DNA of 64,000 bases from CAYXZQ01 sp963717515 (lineage in GTDB: Archaea > Nanobdellota > Nanobdellia > Woesearchaeales > DSVV01): the NCBI GenBank assembly GCA_963717515.1, contig OY970338.1, positions 1,426,001 to 1,490,000 on the forward strand. The letters are read 5' to 3'. The position numbers and the translations under genes are program-made. Shown here piece after piece: positions 51,949 to 60,126 of the stretch. Numbering within the stretch: the stretch's first letter is position 1; each line of letters starts with the position of its first letter. Below the pieces are notes generated by a model. The model did no database searches. It worked only from the letters and a program-made list of their open reading frames with translations, and was not told the DNA's origin.

Positions 51949-52937
51949 GCTTTTTCTTTTGTTTCTTATCTAAATATGTAAATATTAAAGTATTATAAAT
52001 GATATAAATATAAGTATTTTTATAATGGTTTATTATATAATATAAGTATAATTATAATTAATTATATTTGGTAATTAATTACTATTATAATAAGTTAAAT
52101 TAATATAAATTATAATTATATTATTATATATCTTTAAATAAGTTTTTAAATTGATATATTAAATTATATTTAAATAGGTTGTTAAATAAGTATAATAATA
52201 TGTATTTGTATATTGATTAAGTATTTTTATTTTGAAAATAATAAGTTATATAATTAATAAAAAATAATAGAAATAAATATGTAAAAATATAAGTAAATAT
52301 CATTGAACTAATTTAAGCATCAATCCAGATCTTTATGAAAATGGCTATATTTTATTGACTTATAAGTATTATATATTGTAAAATAATAAGTATTATACAA
52401 TATGAATTAATATTTAAATATATAAGTATTAAAATATGTAATTTATGAATAAATAAGTATTTTAATATGATATATTATATATCATAATTAAATGAAATAT
52501 ATTAATATTTATATATGTTTTAATATTAAGATTATAATTAATATTTATTAAAGAATAATAATTAATAACTATATAATGTATAATAATAATATTTTTATAA
52601 TTAAATATATAATGAATATCTGTCATTAATCAGGGAGAATCAAAGTTACAGGATTGGAAGCTTCGGTAATGAAAATCTCAATGCAAACAAAGGATGATCA
52701 GGTAGGCTTCACAAGGAAAGATTTCCATATGCACTGAAGGCATGAATCCATAAATCAATAAGTTTAAATATAAAATAAGTAAAAAAATAAGTTAAATAAT
52801 ATGAAATTAAAATTGTATCAAAATAATAAACTTTATATACTAGTACATTAATATATTTATTAGTACACTAGTTAAGATAAATATTCATAAAAAAAGTGTT
52901 AAATAAATTAACAAAAAAATAAGTAGTTTCAGCAAAA
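51949..52937. other. Non-coding, extremely AT-rich tract with repeated AAGTAT words
   Basis: About 1 kb with no plausible gene. From about 51970 to 52300 the plus strand has G but almost no C (two were counted). The word AAGTAT (mostly ATAAGTATT or ATAAGTATA) occurs at about 51989, 52012, 52044, 52188, 52219, 52363, 52388, 52423 and 52455, all in the same orientation. A short segment of ordinary composition (52620-52760) interrupts it. Possible roles are a replication or segregation site or a low-complexity spacer; none is proven. Confidence 0.75.
52831..52870 (+). promoter_or_regulatory. TATA box with a direct-repeat operator candidate
   Basis: CTTTATATAC (52831-52840) is followed by TAGTACATTA (52841-52850) and TAGTACACTA (52861-52870), two near-identical 10-mers exactly 20 bp apart (two helical turns). 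ACTAGT also occurs at both ends. A DNA-binding protein, perhaps the AbrB-like product of the next gene, could bind here. Confidence 0.45.
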
Positions 52938-53105
52938 ATGACTGAGATCAAAAGGAAACTTTACAAGAGGGGCTCAAGCTTTGAAACTACTATCCCCATG
53001 CCACTTCTGTTTGCACTTGACAAGTCAAAAAAGCATAATGTCGTCTTCAAGTATGATGCGCCGTCCAACAGATGGTATATTGAATTCGAGGAGAGGGTCA
53101 AATGA
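52938..53105 (+). CDS. Small AbrB/SpoVT-like protein
   Basis: A 55-residue protein starting MTEIKRKLYKRGSSFETTIP with later NRWYIEFEERVK. It has the size and strand pattern of a swapped-hairpin AbrB fold (K-R-G-S-S-x-x-T-T-I-P motif) and may be a DNA-binding regulator. The ATG at 52938 is the first start after the AT-rich tract. Its stop overlaps the next gene by 4 bp (ATGA). Confidence 0.65.
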   Translation: MTEIKRKLYKRGSSFETTIPMPLLFALDKSKKHNVVFKYDAPSNRWYIEFEERVK

Positions 53106-53491
53106 GCAGGAAAAAGTCGCTCGAGAACTTAGTGAAGTCCCAGGCAAGGGACAATCACGTGAAACATTTCGACCCGATAGATGCCATCTCCCATCATGTG
53201 GTAATAGTGATATTCCTTTCAATGCTGTTCCTCTTCAGCCTCGTCCTATTCTTCACCTCAGTGCAGAATCCTGGCTCTGCCACAGCCTATGCAATTATAG
53301 AATTCAAGGCTCCGACATTCATGAACAGCATAGGCTCAGGTGTATCAGGATTCATCAGCAATGTGCGACAAAGTGAGGAACGACCCCTCATCTTGTTGAC
53401 CTTGTATACCTTCTGGATCGTAATTTTCGGTCTGGTTAACATGGCTCTCTACGAGAGAAATCTCCACAAAGAGCACAGGAAGAAGAAGTGA
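53102..53491 (+). CDS. Hypothetical membrane protein, two TM segments
   Basis: A 129-residue protein with a basic N-terminal 25 residues and TM helices at about 31-52 and 97-115. The extracellular loop includes FKAPTFMNSIGSGVSGFISN, and a basic tail ends it. It is coupled to the AbrB-like gene by the ATGA overlap. No family is recognised. Confidence 0.6.
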   Translation: MSRKKSLENLVKSQARDNHVKHFDPIDAISHHVVIVIFLSMLFLFSLVLFFTSVQNPGSATAYAIIEFKAPTFMNSIGSGVSGFISNVRQSEERPLILLTLYTFWIVIFGLVNMALYERNLHKEHRKKK

Positions 53492-53500
53492 AATCCAGAA

Positions 53501-53520
53501 GGTTTTTTTATTTTTTTATT
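53501..53520 (+). terminator. T-run terminator
   Basis: Two consecutive seven-T runs separated by an A (GGTTTTTTTATTTTTTTATT) directly after the membrane protein gene, ending 3 bp before the convergent hisG stop. Confidence 0.6.
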
Positions 53521-53522
53521 AA

Positions 53523-54540
53523 TTATTTGATAAATTGCTGAATCTTATTTGGAATTATGGCTGTAGCCTTATATTTCCTTCTTAAAATTTCCTTAGCTAG
53601 CGGGTATCTATCCCTGGGCATGATAATATTGACCTGGGAAAATTTTCTGCCCCTGTTTACAGTCGGTTCATCAGCGCATAATCCCTGTCCAATCAGATAA
53701 TTTGTGACTATTTCAATATTTTCTGTTGGGATATTAAATTTAACATCATAATTTTTTCTTGCCAGAATCACACCGTACAGGGAATCAAAAATATCTTTTG
53801 CCTTCTCTGTCTTCCAACCGACACAACCAGGGCCAGCATACAACCCTACATTTGATTCCATTATTTGCTCAAGTTCAATCAGGCCGTATCTCTTCAAAGA
53901 AGATCCTGTCTGGGTAATATCTGCAATGAGATCCGCGCCTTTCCTGATATATGATTCAGTCTCGCCATCAGACAATATTACCTGGACCATTTCATTGTTT
54001 CCGACAACAATCCCTTTTGCCTGGGTCAAAGGCTCTTTATTTCCATATAATTCTCTATATGTCTCATTATCCATTATCTTTTTTCTTGCCAGATTGACTA
54101 ATTCGCTGAAACAAAGAATCGGCTTGTCATTCTCAAAAGATCTCTGAATCAGATCTGATAATGATGAAAATCTGGAATGATTTGGAACCGCGAGAACCAA
54201 TCTGGTCTTACCATACTCCAAATCACCGATTTTCCATATCCCATTCAGATTATTATTAGTTGTCTCCTCCTGGACCCAATCATCTCCAATCAATGCAATA
54301 TCAATAAGCTTCCTGCTCAATTCAATGGGGGCACTTTGTGGCCTGGATAAGAATAGGGCAATCTCTGGATCATTCAGTATTTTCAGGTCATATCCATCTT
54401 CCATTTTTGGGACATAACCTTGAATATCATACCCGGCATCTGCCATGATCTGATATGTATTTGACCTCTCTGGATTGTTAAGGCTGCCTTTAGGAAGGCC
54501 AAATTTTATCAGCTTTTAGATTTTTTCCATGCTAGTGCAC
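53523..54540 (-). pseudogene. hisG: ATP phosphoribosyltransferase (HisG) with an in-frame TAA at codon 5
   Basis: First enzyme of histidine synthesis. From the ATG at 54540, which has a TATA-like ATATTTAAATATAA about 20 bp upstream, the frame reads MEKI, then TAA (54528-54526). It then continues in the same frame as KLIKFGLPKGSLNNPE, the conserved HisG N-terminus, through MADAGYDI to the stop at 53523. Phosphate-binding TQTGSSLKRYGL and the C-terminal regulatory-type domain are intact. Internal ATG at 54446 would lose the essential N-terminal strand. Either reinitiation at a non-AUG codon just after the stop rescues it, or it is a pseudogene or sequencing error. No other his gene is in the window. 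Confidence 0.75.
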
Positions 54541-54600
54541 TGGAATTATGATTATATTTAAATATTTTATTATTTTTACCACTAATAAGAAATAACAAAT

Positions 54601-55200
54601 TTACCTGCTTGAGTCTGCCTGTCTTTCCATCTCATGCTTCTTTGAGATTGCCACTGACTGCTGGCTCTGGTTGTAGGCATGGATTATCTCGTCAGCAAGC
54701 GTTTTCTCGATAGGAGTCTTTGAGTTGAATGACTTCTGGTATGCTCCCTGGGTGAAGATCCTCAGGGTCATGTCAACCCTTCTCTGAGGCGCGCACTCGA
54801 CAGGCTTTGGGTAATGTGCCCCGCCGTACTCAATCATTATTATCTCTTCTCTCGGCGATGCATTCTCTATTGCTTTGACGAGGACCGCAATGGGGTTCGT
54901 TTTTGTCCTCTGCTCGATTATCTCGAGAACCTTTTCAGTGATGTTGAATACAGTATGGCTCTTGCCTGTGTTATGGCCGCTCGACTTGAAATGTTTCTTT
55001 GATTTGTGGCCTGAGTTCTGTATCTTGTTCATGAACCTCTCGATTATGAAGACCCTCGACTTGTGGAACCTGCTGCCTGCGTACCTTGCACCAGTGCGAG
55101 GCACATATGTCGCATCAAGATCGATATATCTCTTAAGTCCGGGATCTTCCACCTGGATGCCCTCTGTGCTCCACCTGTTGAATGCTTTTATCTCTGCCAT
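54601..55200 (-). CDS. rps7: 30S ribosomal protein uS7
   Basis: A 199-residue 16S-rRNA-binding head protein. It shows the archaeal uS7 features KTNPIAVLVKAIENASPREE and PQRRVDMTLRIFTQGAY, plus the C-terminal ETLADEII-type helix (KTLADEIIHAYNQ). It lies last in the run S12, S7 following RNA polymerase and NusA genes, the usual archaeal order, and begins 1 bp after the S12 stop. Confidence 0.97.
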   Translation of the reverse strand: MAEIKAFNRWSTEGIQVEDPGLKRYIDLDATYVPRTGARYAGSRFHKSRVFIIERFMNKIQNSGHKSKKHFKSSGHNTGKSHTVFNITEKVLEIIEQRTKTNPIAVLVKAIENASPREEIIMIEYGGAHYPKPVECAPQRRVDMTLRIFTQGAYQKSFNSKTPIEKTLADEIIHAYNQSQQSVAISKKHEMERQADSSR

Positions 55201-55201
55201 C

Positions 55202-55639
55202 TTACTTCCTTGCCTTCTCCATCCTTCCGCTCAGAAGAGCCGGGAGGGACTGGTCATTGACCTTTGTTACGCACCATCTGACACCGGGAATGTCGCCCTT
55301 TGCCCTTCCCATCTTGCCGCCGATGCACTCAATTACGACTTCGTCGTGCTCGTCTATGAGCTTTGTCGCGCCGTCCCCAGGGACAAATGCAGTGACCTGC
55401 TTCCCGTTCTTTATGAGCTGGACCCTGACGCATTTTCTCATCGCAGAGTTCGGCTGTTTCGCCTCGAGCTGTATCTTCTCAAGGACAATGCCTTTTGCCT
55501 GCGAGCTTCCGCCCAGGGGGTCTGATGCCTTCCTGAGGTCATATATCCTCCTGAACAGCTTTTTCTTGCTTAGCCTGAATACTTTCCTTCTTTTCTGCAG
55601 CTTGCTTGCAGCGTTTATGCCTTTTGATTTTTTCCCCAT
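55202..55639 (-). CDS. rps12: 30S ribosomal protein uS12
   Basis: A 145-residue decoding-centre protein. The conserved stretch QPNSAMRKCVRVQLIKNGK and FVPGDGAT are present, as are the basic N-terminal residues of archaeal uS12. ATG 55639 (MGKKSKGI) is preferred over the upstream ATG three codons earlier. Part of the RNA polymerase-ribosome operon. Confidence 0.97.
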   Translation of the reverse strand: MGKKSKGINAASKLQKRRKVFRLSKKKLFRRIYDLRKASDPLGGSSQAKGIVLEKIQLEAKQPNSAMRKCVRVQLIKNGKQVTAFVPGDGATKLIDEHDEVVIECIGGKMGRAKGDIPGVRWCVTKVNDQSLPALLSGRMEKARK

Positions 55640-55679
55640 CTTAAACAATTCTTCTTTTCATCAATATTAAATGATCATA

Positions 55680-56096
55680 TCACATGACCTTGATCTCCTC
55701 AAGATCAAAATACCTCTTCATGATGTCCTCGAAATTGCGGAGGTTCTCAGCCCCCCTGCCTATCAACAGGCCCCTGCCCCTGTGGTCAGACGCCTCGACA
55801 ATGAGCTTCTTTCCGTCAACCTCGGCATTCTTCAGCTTTACAGGGTAGACGACATTCCTGAGGAATGTTATCTGGTCAGGGTTAAACTCTACTATTTTAA
55901 TCTTTCTATTGATCTTTTTCTCGACAAGCCTTGCCTTGAACCCTCTCTTGCCTATGGCCCTTCCAAGCTCCTTTTCCTCGACAACGAATGTAAGCATCCT
56001 GCTCTTGTCCATGAAGCAGTCCTTTAGCCGAGTGTTCGTGATATTCTCGAAAATATTCATGTAATGCATCAAGTCTGAATCATATTTTATCTTCAA
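55680..56096 (-). CDS. nusA: NusA-like transcription factor (archaeal, two KH domains)
   Basis: A 138-residue KH-KH protein without the N-terminal polymerase-binding and S1 domains of bacterial NusA, as in all archaea. The two GxxG loops are AIGKRGF (about 47-53) and LIGRGAE. Location between L30e and S12 in the RNA polymerase operon is conserved. It likely binds RNA during transcription. Confidence 0.95.
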   Translation of the reverse strand: MKIKYDSDLMHYMNIFENITNTRLKDCFMDKSRMLTFVVEEKELGRAIGKRGFKARLVEKKINRKIKIVEFNPDQITFLRNVVYPVKLKNAEVDGKKLIVEASDHRGRGLLIGRGAENLRNFEDIMKRYFDLEEIKVM

Positions 56097-56103
56097 TAAA
56101 AAA

Positions 56104-56388
56104 TCACCTGACGATTCCCAATACAGAGATAGAGAACGGCTTCTTGCAAATTACTCCAAGCTCGTCATTCGGGCATCGCAGCCTTATGATGCTGAACTTT
56201 CCCAGGCCTGCCATGTGCTCCACGTCATCAGCAAGCCCGCTGCTGGGGTTAGATGCAAGATATACTTTCTCGAATTTGTCAGCCCGAAGGCCCCTTATCA
56301 CGCTTTTCTGGCCGATGACAGCCTTTCCTTCCTTGATTAGTCTCTTTATGTCCTCAATGTTCTTGTCTATCTTCTTTGCTTTTGCCAT
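56104..56388 (-). CDS. rpl30e: 50S ribosomal protein eL30
   Basis: A 94-residue protein of the L7Ae/L30e fold. IKEGKAVIGQKSVIRGL and VYLASNPSSG match eL30. It sits in the conserved rpoA2-L30e-nusA-S12-S7 order with an 8-bp gap to nusA. Confidence 0.95.
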   Translation of the reverse strand: MAKAKKIDKNIEDIKRLIKEGKAVIGQKSVIRGLRADKFEKVYLASNPSSGLADDVEHMAGLGKFSIIRLRCPNDELGVICKKPFSISVLGIVR

Positions 56389-56395
56389 TTTCGCA

Positions 56396-57529
56396 TCATT
56401 TCTTTATCTTTGTGATCAGTCCCGGAAGCCCTGTCCCTATCGGCACCGGCTGGTTGAGCATGACATTTTCCACGACACTGTTGAGCTTGTCTTTCTCGCC
56501 GACAAGTGACGCGCTTATGAGGTGCTTTATGGGAGTCTCAAATGAGGCCTTTGCAAGGACGCTTGACTTTTCACTCACCACTCCATACCTGGTTATGCCC
56601 TTGATATGGCCGTTCACGCACATGATGTCAGCGACTAGCATGATATGCCTTATGTCGACATTGAGCCCCTGTGCATCGATGACCTTGATGACCTCATCGA
56701 TTATCGCCTGCCTGGCGGCCTCGATTCCCAGGACCTGTGCTATCTCATAGATGTTGTTTGATGTTGTCCTTGTAGGGTCGACGTATTCCAGTTCGAGGAC
56801 ATCTGTAAGGTTAGTCCCTGCAGTGACTATGATGAATTCATCCCCTCTCTTCACCGGAAGCACCTGGTTGATGCCTTTCACGCCGGCTATATAGAGCTCC
56901 TTGAGCTTCTCCTTGAATTTGAACAGCTGGTTTATCTCCTCGTTCTTTCCCTTCTGCTTGATTATTATCTTGTCCTGCTTGGTCTTGACATTGAAGCTCT
57001 TGGTGCTCTTGGATATTATTGCTGTCACCTTGCCGACATCAAGGCCAAGGGACTTGGCAAACTCCTTGTTCAATTCTATCTCAATCGTGAAATCCCCTAT
57101 GTTCACCACTATCTCTTTTGTGACTGACTTGAGAGTGGTCTCCCTTATGAGGGATGCTATCTCTCTTATGTTCTTGCCTTTTGAATAAGGTGCCTGGAGG
57201 TATATCTCCATCATTGGTGTTGAGAGCGATTTCGATCCGTCAAGTATCTCGATTATCCTGGGCAGGCCCATCGTGACGTTCATCTCTGCGACACCTGCAA
57301 AGTGGAATGTGTTGAGGGTCATCTGCGTGCCAGGCTCGCCGATGGATTCTGCGCCTATGAGACCAACTGCCTCGCCAGCCTCGACACTCATGTTCCTGTA
57401 TTCTTTCACTGTAATCTCCAGGATCTCCTTGAGCTTTTTCTGGCTGGTGCCTTTGGGCAGGTATTCCTTGAGGTCGCTGATTATCTTTTGCGGCAGCTTA
57501 TCCTGGTATTCTTCAAAAAGTTTTGACAT
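56396..57529 (-). CDS. rpoA2: RNA polymerase subunit A'' (Rpo1C)
   Basis: The C-terminal part of the split largest subunit, carrying the trigger-loop/jaw region. GLIGAESIGEPGTQMTLNTF is the hallmark trigger loop. Length of 377 residues is standard. The ATG at 57529 follows one base after the rpoA1 stop, so it is preferred over the ATG seven codons upstream that overlaps rpoA1. Confidence 0.97.
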   Translation of the reverse strand: MSKLFEEYQDKLPQKIISDLKEYLPKGTSQKKLKEILEITVKEYRNMSVEAGEAVGLIGAESIGEPGTQMTLNTFHFAGVAEMNVTMGLPRIIEILDGSKSLSTPMMEIYLQAPYSKGKNIREIASLIRETTLKSVTKEIVVNIGDFTIEIELNKEFAKSLGLDVGKVTAIISKSTKSFNVKTKQDKIIIKQKGKNEEINQLFKFKEKLKELYIAGVKGINQVLPVKRGDEFIIVTAGTNLTDVLELEYVDPTRTTSNNIYEIAQVLGIEAARQAIIDEVIKVIDAQGLNVDIRHIMLVADIMCVNGHIKGITRYGVVSEKSSVLAKASFETPIKHLISASLVGEKDKLNSVVENVMLNQPVPIGTGLPGLITKIKK

Positions 57530-57530
57530 C

Positions 57531-60101
57531 CTAATCACCTGCCTGCTCAATTATCTTTTTGACATTGAGCTTCCCGTTCTCGCTTTTCGAGACATCGATA
57601 TTGTCCTCTCCATAGTTGTACTGGATGATTTTCCCGCTAGCATCCCTCACAGTCATGTCGTATTCAACCCTGAGGTCCTGGGTCGCATTTGCAAGCCTCC
57701 TGTAGAGGTATCCGGATTTAGGTGTCCTAAGGGCTGTGTCCATCAGGCTGTCCCTCCCTGTCATGGAGCCGTAGAAGAACTCGGAAGGGCTCAGCCCTGA
57801 CTTGAAGCTGTTCTGGATGAAGCCATGCGCTGCTGGGCCGAGGTCATCTTTTTTGAAGCATGAGAGCGCTCTCCTGTTGTACCCCTTCTCTATCCTGTGC
57901 CCTCTCATCGCCTGCTGTCCAACGCAGCCGCTCATCTGTGCAAGGTTGAGCGGATTTCCGCGCGACCCTGACAGGTTCATGACCATCATGGATGTGTCCT
58001 TGTTGTTGTACTGGGCGACAATTGTTCCTGTATCGTTCCTTGCCTTGTTAAGTATCTCGAGTATCTTGAGCTCAAGCGTCTCCTTTATGCTCCTGCCCGG
58101 GAAGGCCTCGAGATCTCCCTTGTTGAATGAATCGATCAGCTCGTCGACCTTCTCCTGCGCCTTCACCATTATGCTGCTGATTGTCTCATTCGCCTCTTTT
58201 GGGAGGTCAACATCGGAAATCGCTGTCGAGAAGCCTAGCTTCAGAAGTGTCTCAATGCCGAGCCTGAACATCCTGCCCAGGATGTTGATGGTCTGCTCCG
58301 GCCCGTATCTTTTGTGGAGGTTCCTAAGAAGAAGGCCTGAGCCTTCGCCGAGGTTCGCCTTGTCCATGGTGCCTGACAGCAGCTTGCCCTTCTTTATAAG
58401 GACTTCGTTTCCTGCCCTGTCAGACCCCCTGAAATCAAAGTCGGAGGGAAGTATGCAACTGAATATCTCTTTGCCTGTCACCTCTGCTTTTTTCGGTATG
58501 TCCTTGAAATCATTGATGCGGATCGACGAGAGCAGGTCGATAGCCTCATCTCTCGTCATCTTAAGGTCCTTTGTAAGCAGGTAATTACCTGATATTGCAT
58601 CCTGTATGCAGCCGATGATGCTCAGTCCGTACCTCGGGCTGATCAGCTGTGTCCTGACTTCCATCAGTATCTCAGCTTCGACCCTGGCCTCTTCTGTCTG
58701 AGGTATATGGAGGTTCATCTCATCACCATCAAAATCTGCGTTGTACGGCGCGCATACTGCAGGGTTGAGCCTGAATGTCTTGTGAGGAAGGACCTTGACC
58801 CTGTGGCACATCATCGACATCCTGTGAAGGGACGGCTGCCTGTTGAAGATGGATATGTCGCCGTTCATGATATGCCTCTCGACATAATAGCCCGGCTGGA
58901 TCTCTTCAAGGAGCTGCTCCTTTGTCTCATCTGTTATCTTCTTCTTCTTGCCGTCAGGCCTGACGATGTAGTTAGCCCCTGGATATTCTGACGGGCCTTT
59001 CTCGACAAATTTCTTCAGATATTCAAGATTCCACTCTGTCACCCTTTCAGGAATGCTAAGCTTCATGGCTATCCTTCTCGGGACGCCTACCTCGTCGATA
59101 TCAATCATGGGGTCAGGGCTGATGACTGTCCTTGATGAGAAATTTGTCCTCTTGCCGACGAGGTTATGCCTGATCCTCCCTTCCTTGCTCTTTATCCTTG
59201 CAGTGATGGTCTTGAGGGGCTGGCCTGACCTGTGCCTTGCAATAGGGAGCTGCGCGACCTCGTTGTCGAAAAATGTTGTGACATGATACTGCAGCAGGTC
59301 CCAAAGATCCTCTATGATTATCTCAGGCGCGCCTGCATTGATGTTCTCGAAGAGCCTCTGATTTATCCTCACTATGTCGCCCAGCTTGTGGGTAAGGTCA
59401 TCCTCGCTCCTTTCCCCGCTCTCAAGTGTGATGCTTGGCCTCATGGTCACAGGCGGGATAGGCATGACAGTGAGCACTGTCCATTCAGGCCTTATATGCT
59501 TCGGGTTGAGTCCGAAGATTTCCAGGTCCTCATCAGGGATCTTTTCAAGCCTTGTCCTCACCTCTATAGGCGACAACCTCTTCTCATTCTCAAGGAATGT
59601 CGTCGGCTTCTCGATAGTTATCTTCTGCTGCCTTGCCTTGCAGTGGGGGCATTTGTTGATTGTCCTGAGGCCCGTGATGATGTCAGCTATCATCTTCCTT
59701 CTCCCGATAAGGCCTTCCTCATTCTCGACCTCATTGAGCTTGTCGATGTTGCTGTCTATCTTATTATTAGGGATTAGTATCCTCCCACACTCCTTGCAGC
59801 TGCATTTCAGGAGATTCAGGATAACTCCGATATATTTCAAGTGGACTATCGGCCTTGCAAGCTCTATATACCCGAAATGCCCGGGGCATTCCTTTAGCTT
59901 GGAGCCGCAGGTCTTGCACGTGAGGCCGGGATCGATCACTCCCAGGCGGATGTCCATAAGCCCTCCGTCCACAGGATATCCTTCCTTGTCATACAGCTCC
60001 GGCGTCACGACCTTTGCCGATGCCATCTTCTTGATGAGCTTCGGGCTAAGCATCCCGAATTGTATCTCATTGACCTTTTTGTGTACCAGTTTTTCTTCCA
60101 T
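57531..60101 (-). CDS. rpoA1: RNA polymerase subunit A' (Rpo1N)
   Basis: The N-terminal part of the largest polymerase subunit. Zinc motifs CKTCGSKLKECPGHFG and CKECGRI/CPHCKARQ are present, as is the catalytic Mg-binding loop YNADFDGDEMNLH. Bridge-helix region residues near MTGRDSLMDTALRTPKSGYL are intact. At 856 residues it is normal. A'/A'' splitting is general in archaea. Confidence 0.98.
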   Translation of the reverse strand: MEEKLVHKKVNEIQFGMLSPKLIKKMASAKVVTPELYDKEGYPVDGGLMDIRLGVIDPGLTCKTCGSKLKECPGHFGYIELARPIVHLKYIGVILNLLKCSCKECGRILIPNNKIDSNIDKLNEVENEEGLIGRRKMIADIITGLRTINKCPHCKARQQKITIEKPTTFLENEKRLSPIEVRTRLEKIPDEDLEIFGLNPKHIRPEWTVLTVMPIPPVTMRPSITLESGERSEDDLTHKLGDIVRINQRLFENINAGAPEIIIEDLWDLLQYHVTTFFDNEVAQLPIARHRSGQPLKTITARIKSKEGRIRHNLVGKRTNFSSRTVISPDPMIDIDEVGVPRRIAMKLSIPERVTEWNLEYLKKFVEKGPSEYPGANYIVRPDGKKKKITDETKEQLLEEIQPGYYVERHIMNGDISIFNRQPSLHRMSMMCHRVKVLPHKTFRLNPAVCAPYNADFDGDEMNLHIPQTEEARVEAEILMEVRTQLISPRYGLSIIGCIQDAISGNYLLTKDLKMTRDEAIDLLSSIRINDFKDIPKKAEVTGKEIFSCILPSDFDFRGSDRAGNEVLIKKGKLLSGTMDKANLGEGSGLLLRNLHKRYGPEQTINILGRMFRLGIETLLKLGFSTAISDVDLPKEANETISSIMVKAQEKVDELIDSFNKGDLEAFPGRSIKETLELKILEILNKARNDTGTIVAQYNNKDTSMMVMNLSGSRGNPLNLAQMSGCVGQQAMRGHRIEKGYNRRALSCFKKDDLGPAAHGFIQNSFKSGLSPSEFFYGSMTGRDSLMDTALRTPKSGYLYRRLANATQDLRVEYDMTVRDASGKIIQYNYGEDNIDVSKSENGKLNVKKIIEQAGD

Positions 60102-60126
60102 TTTTCTTGTTACAACATCCTTTTTT

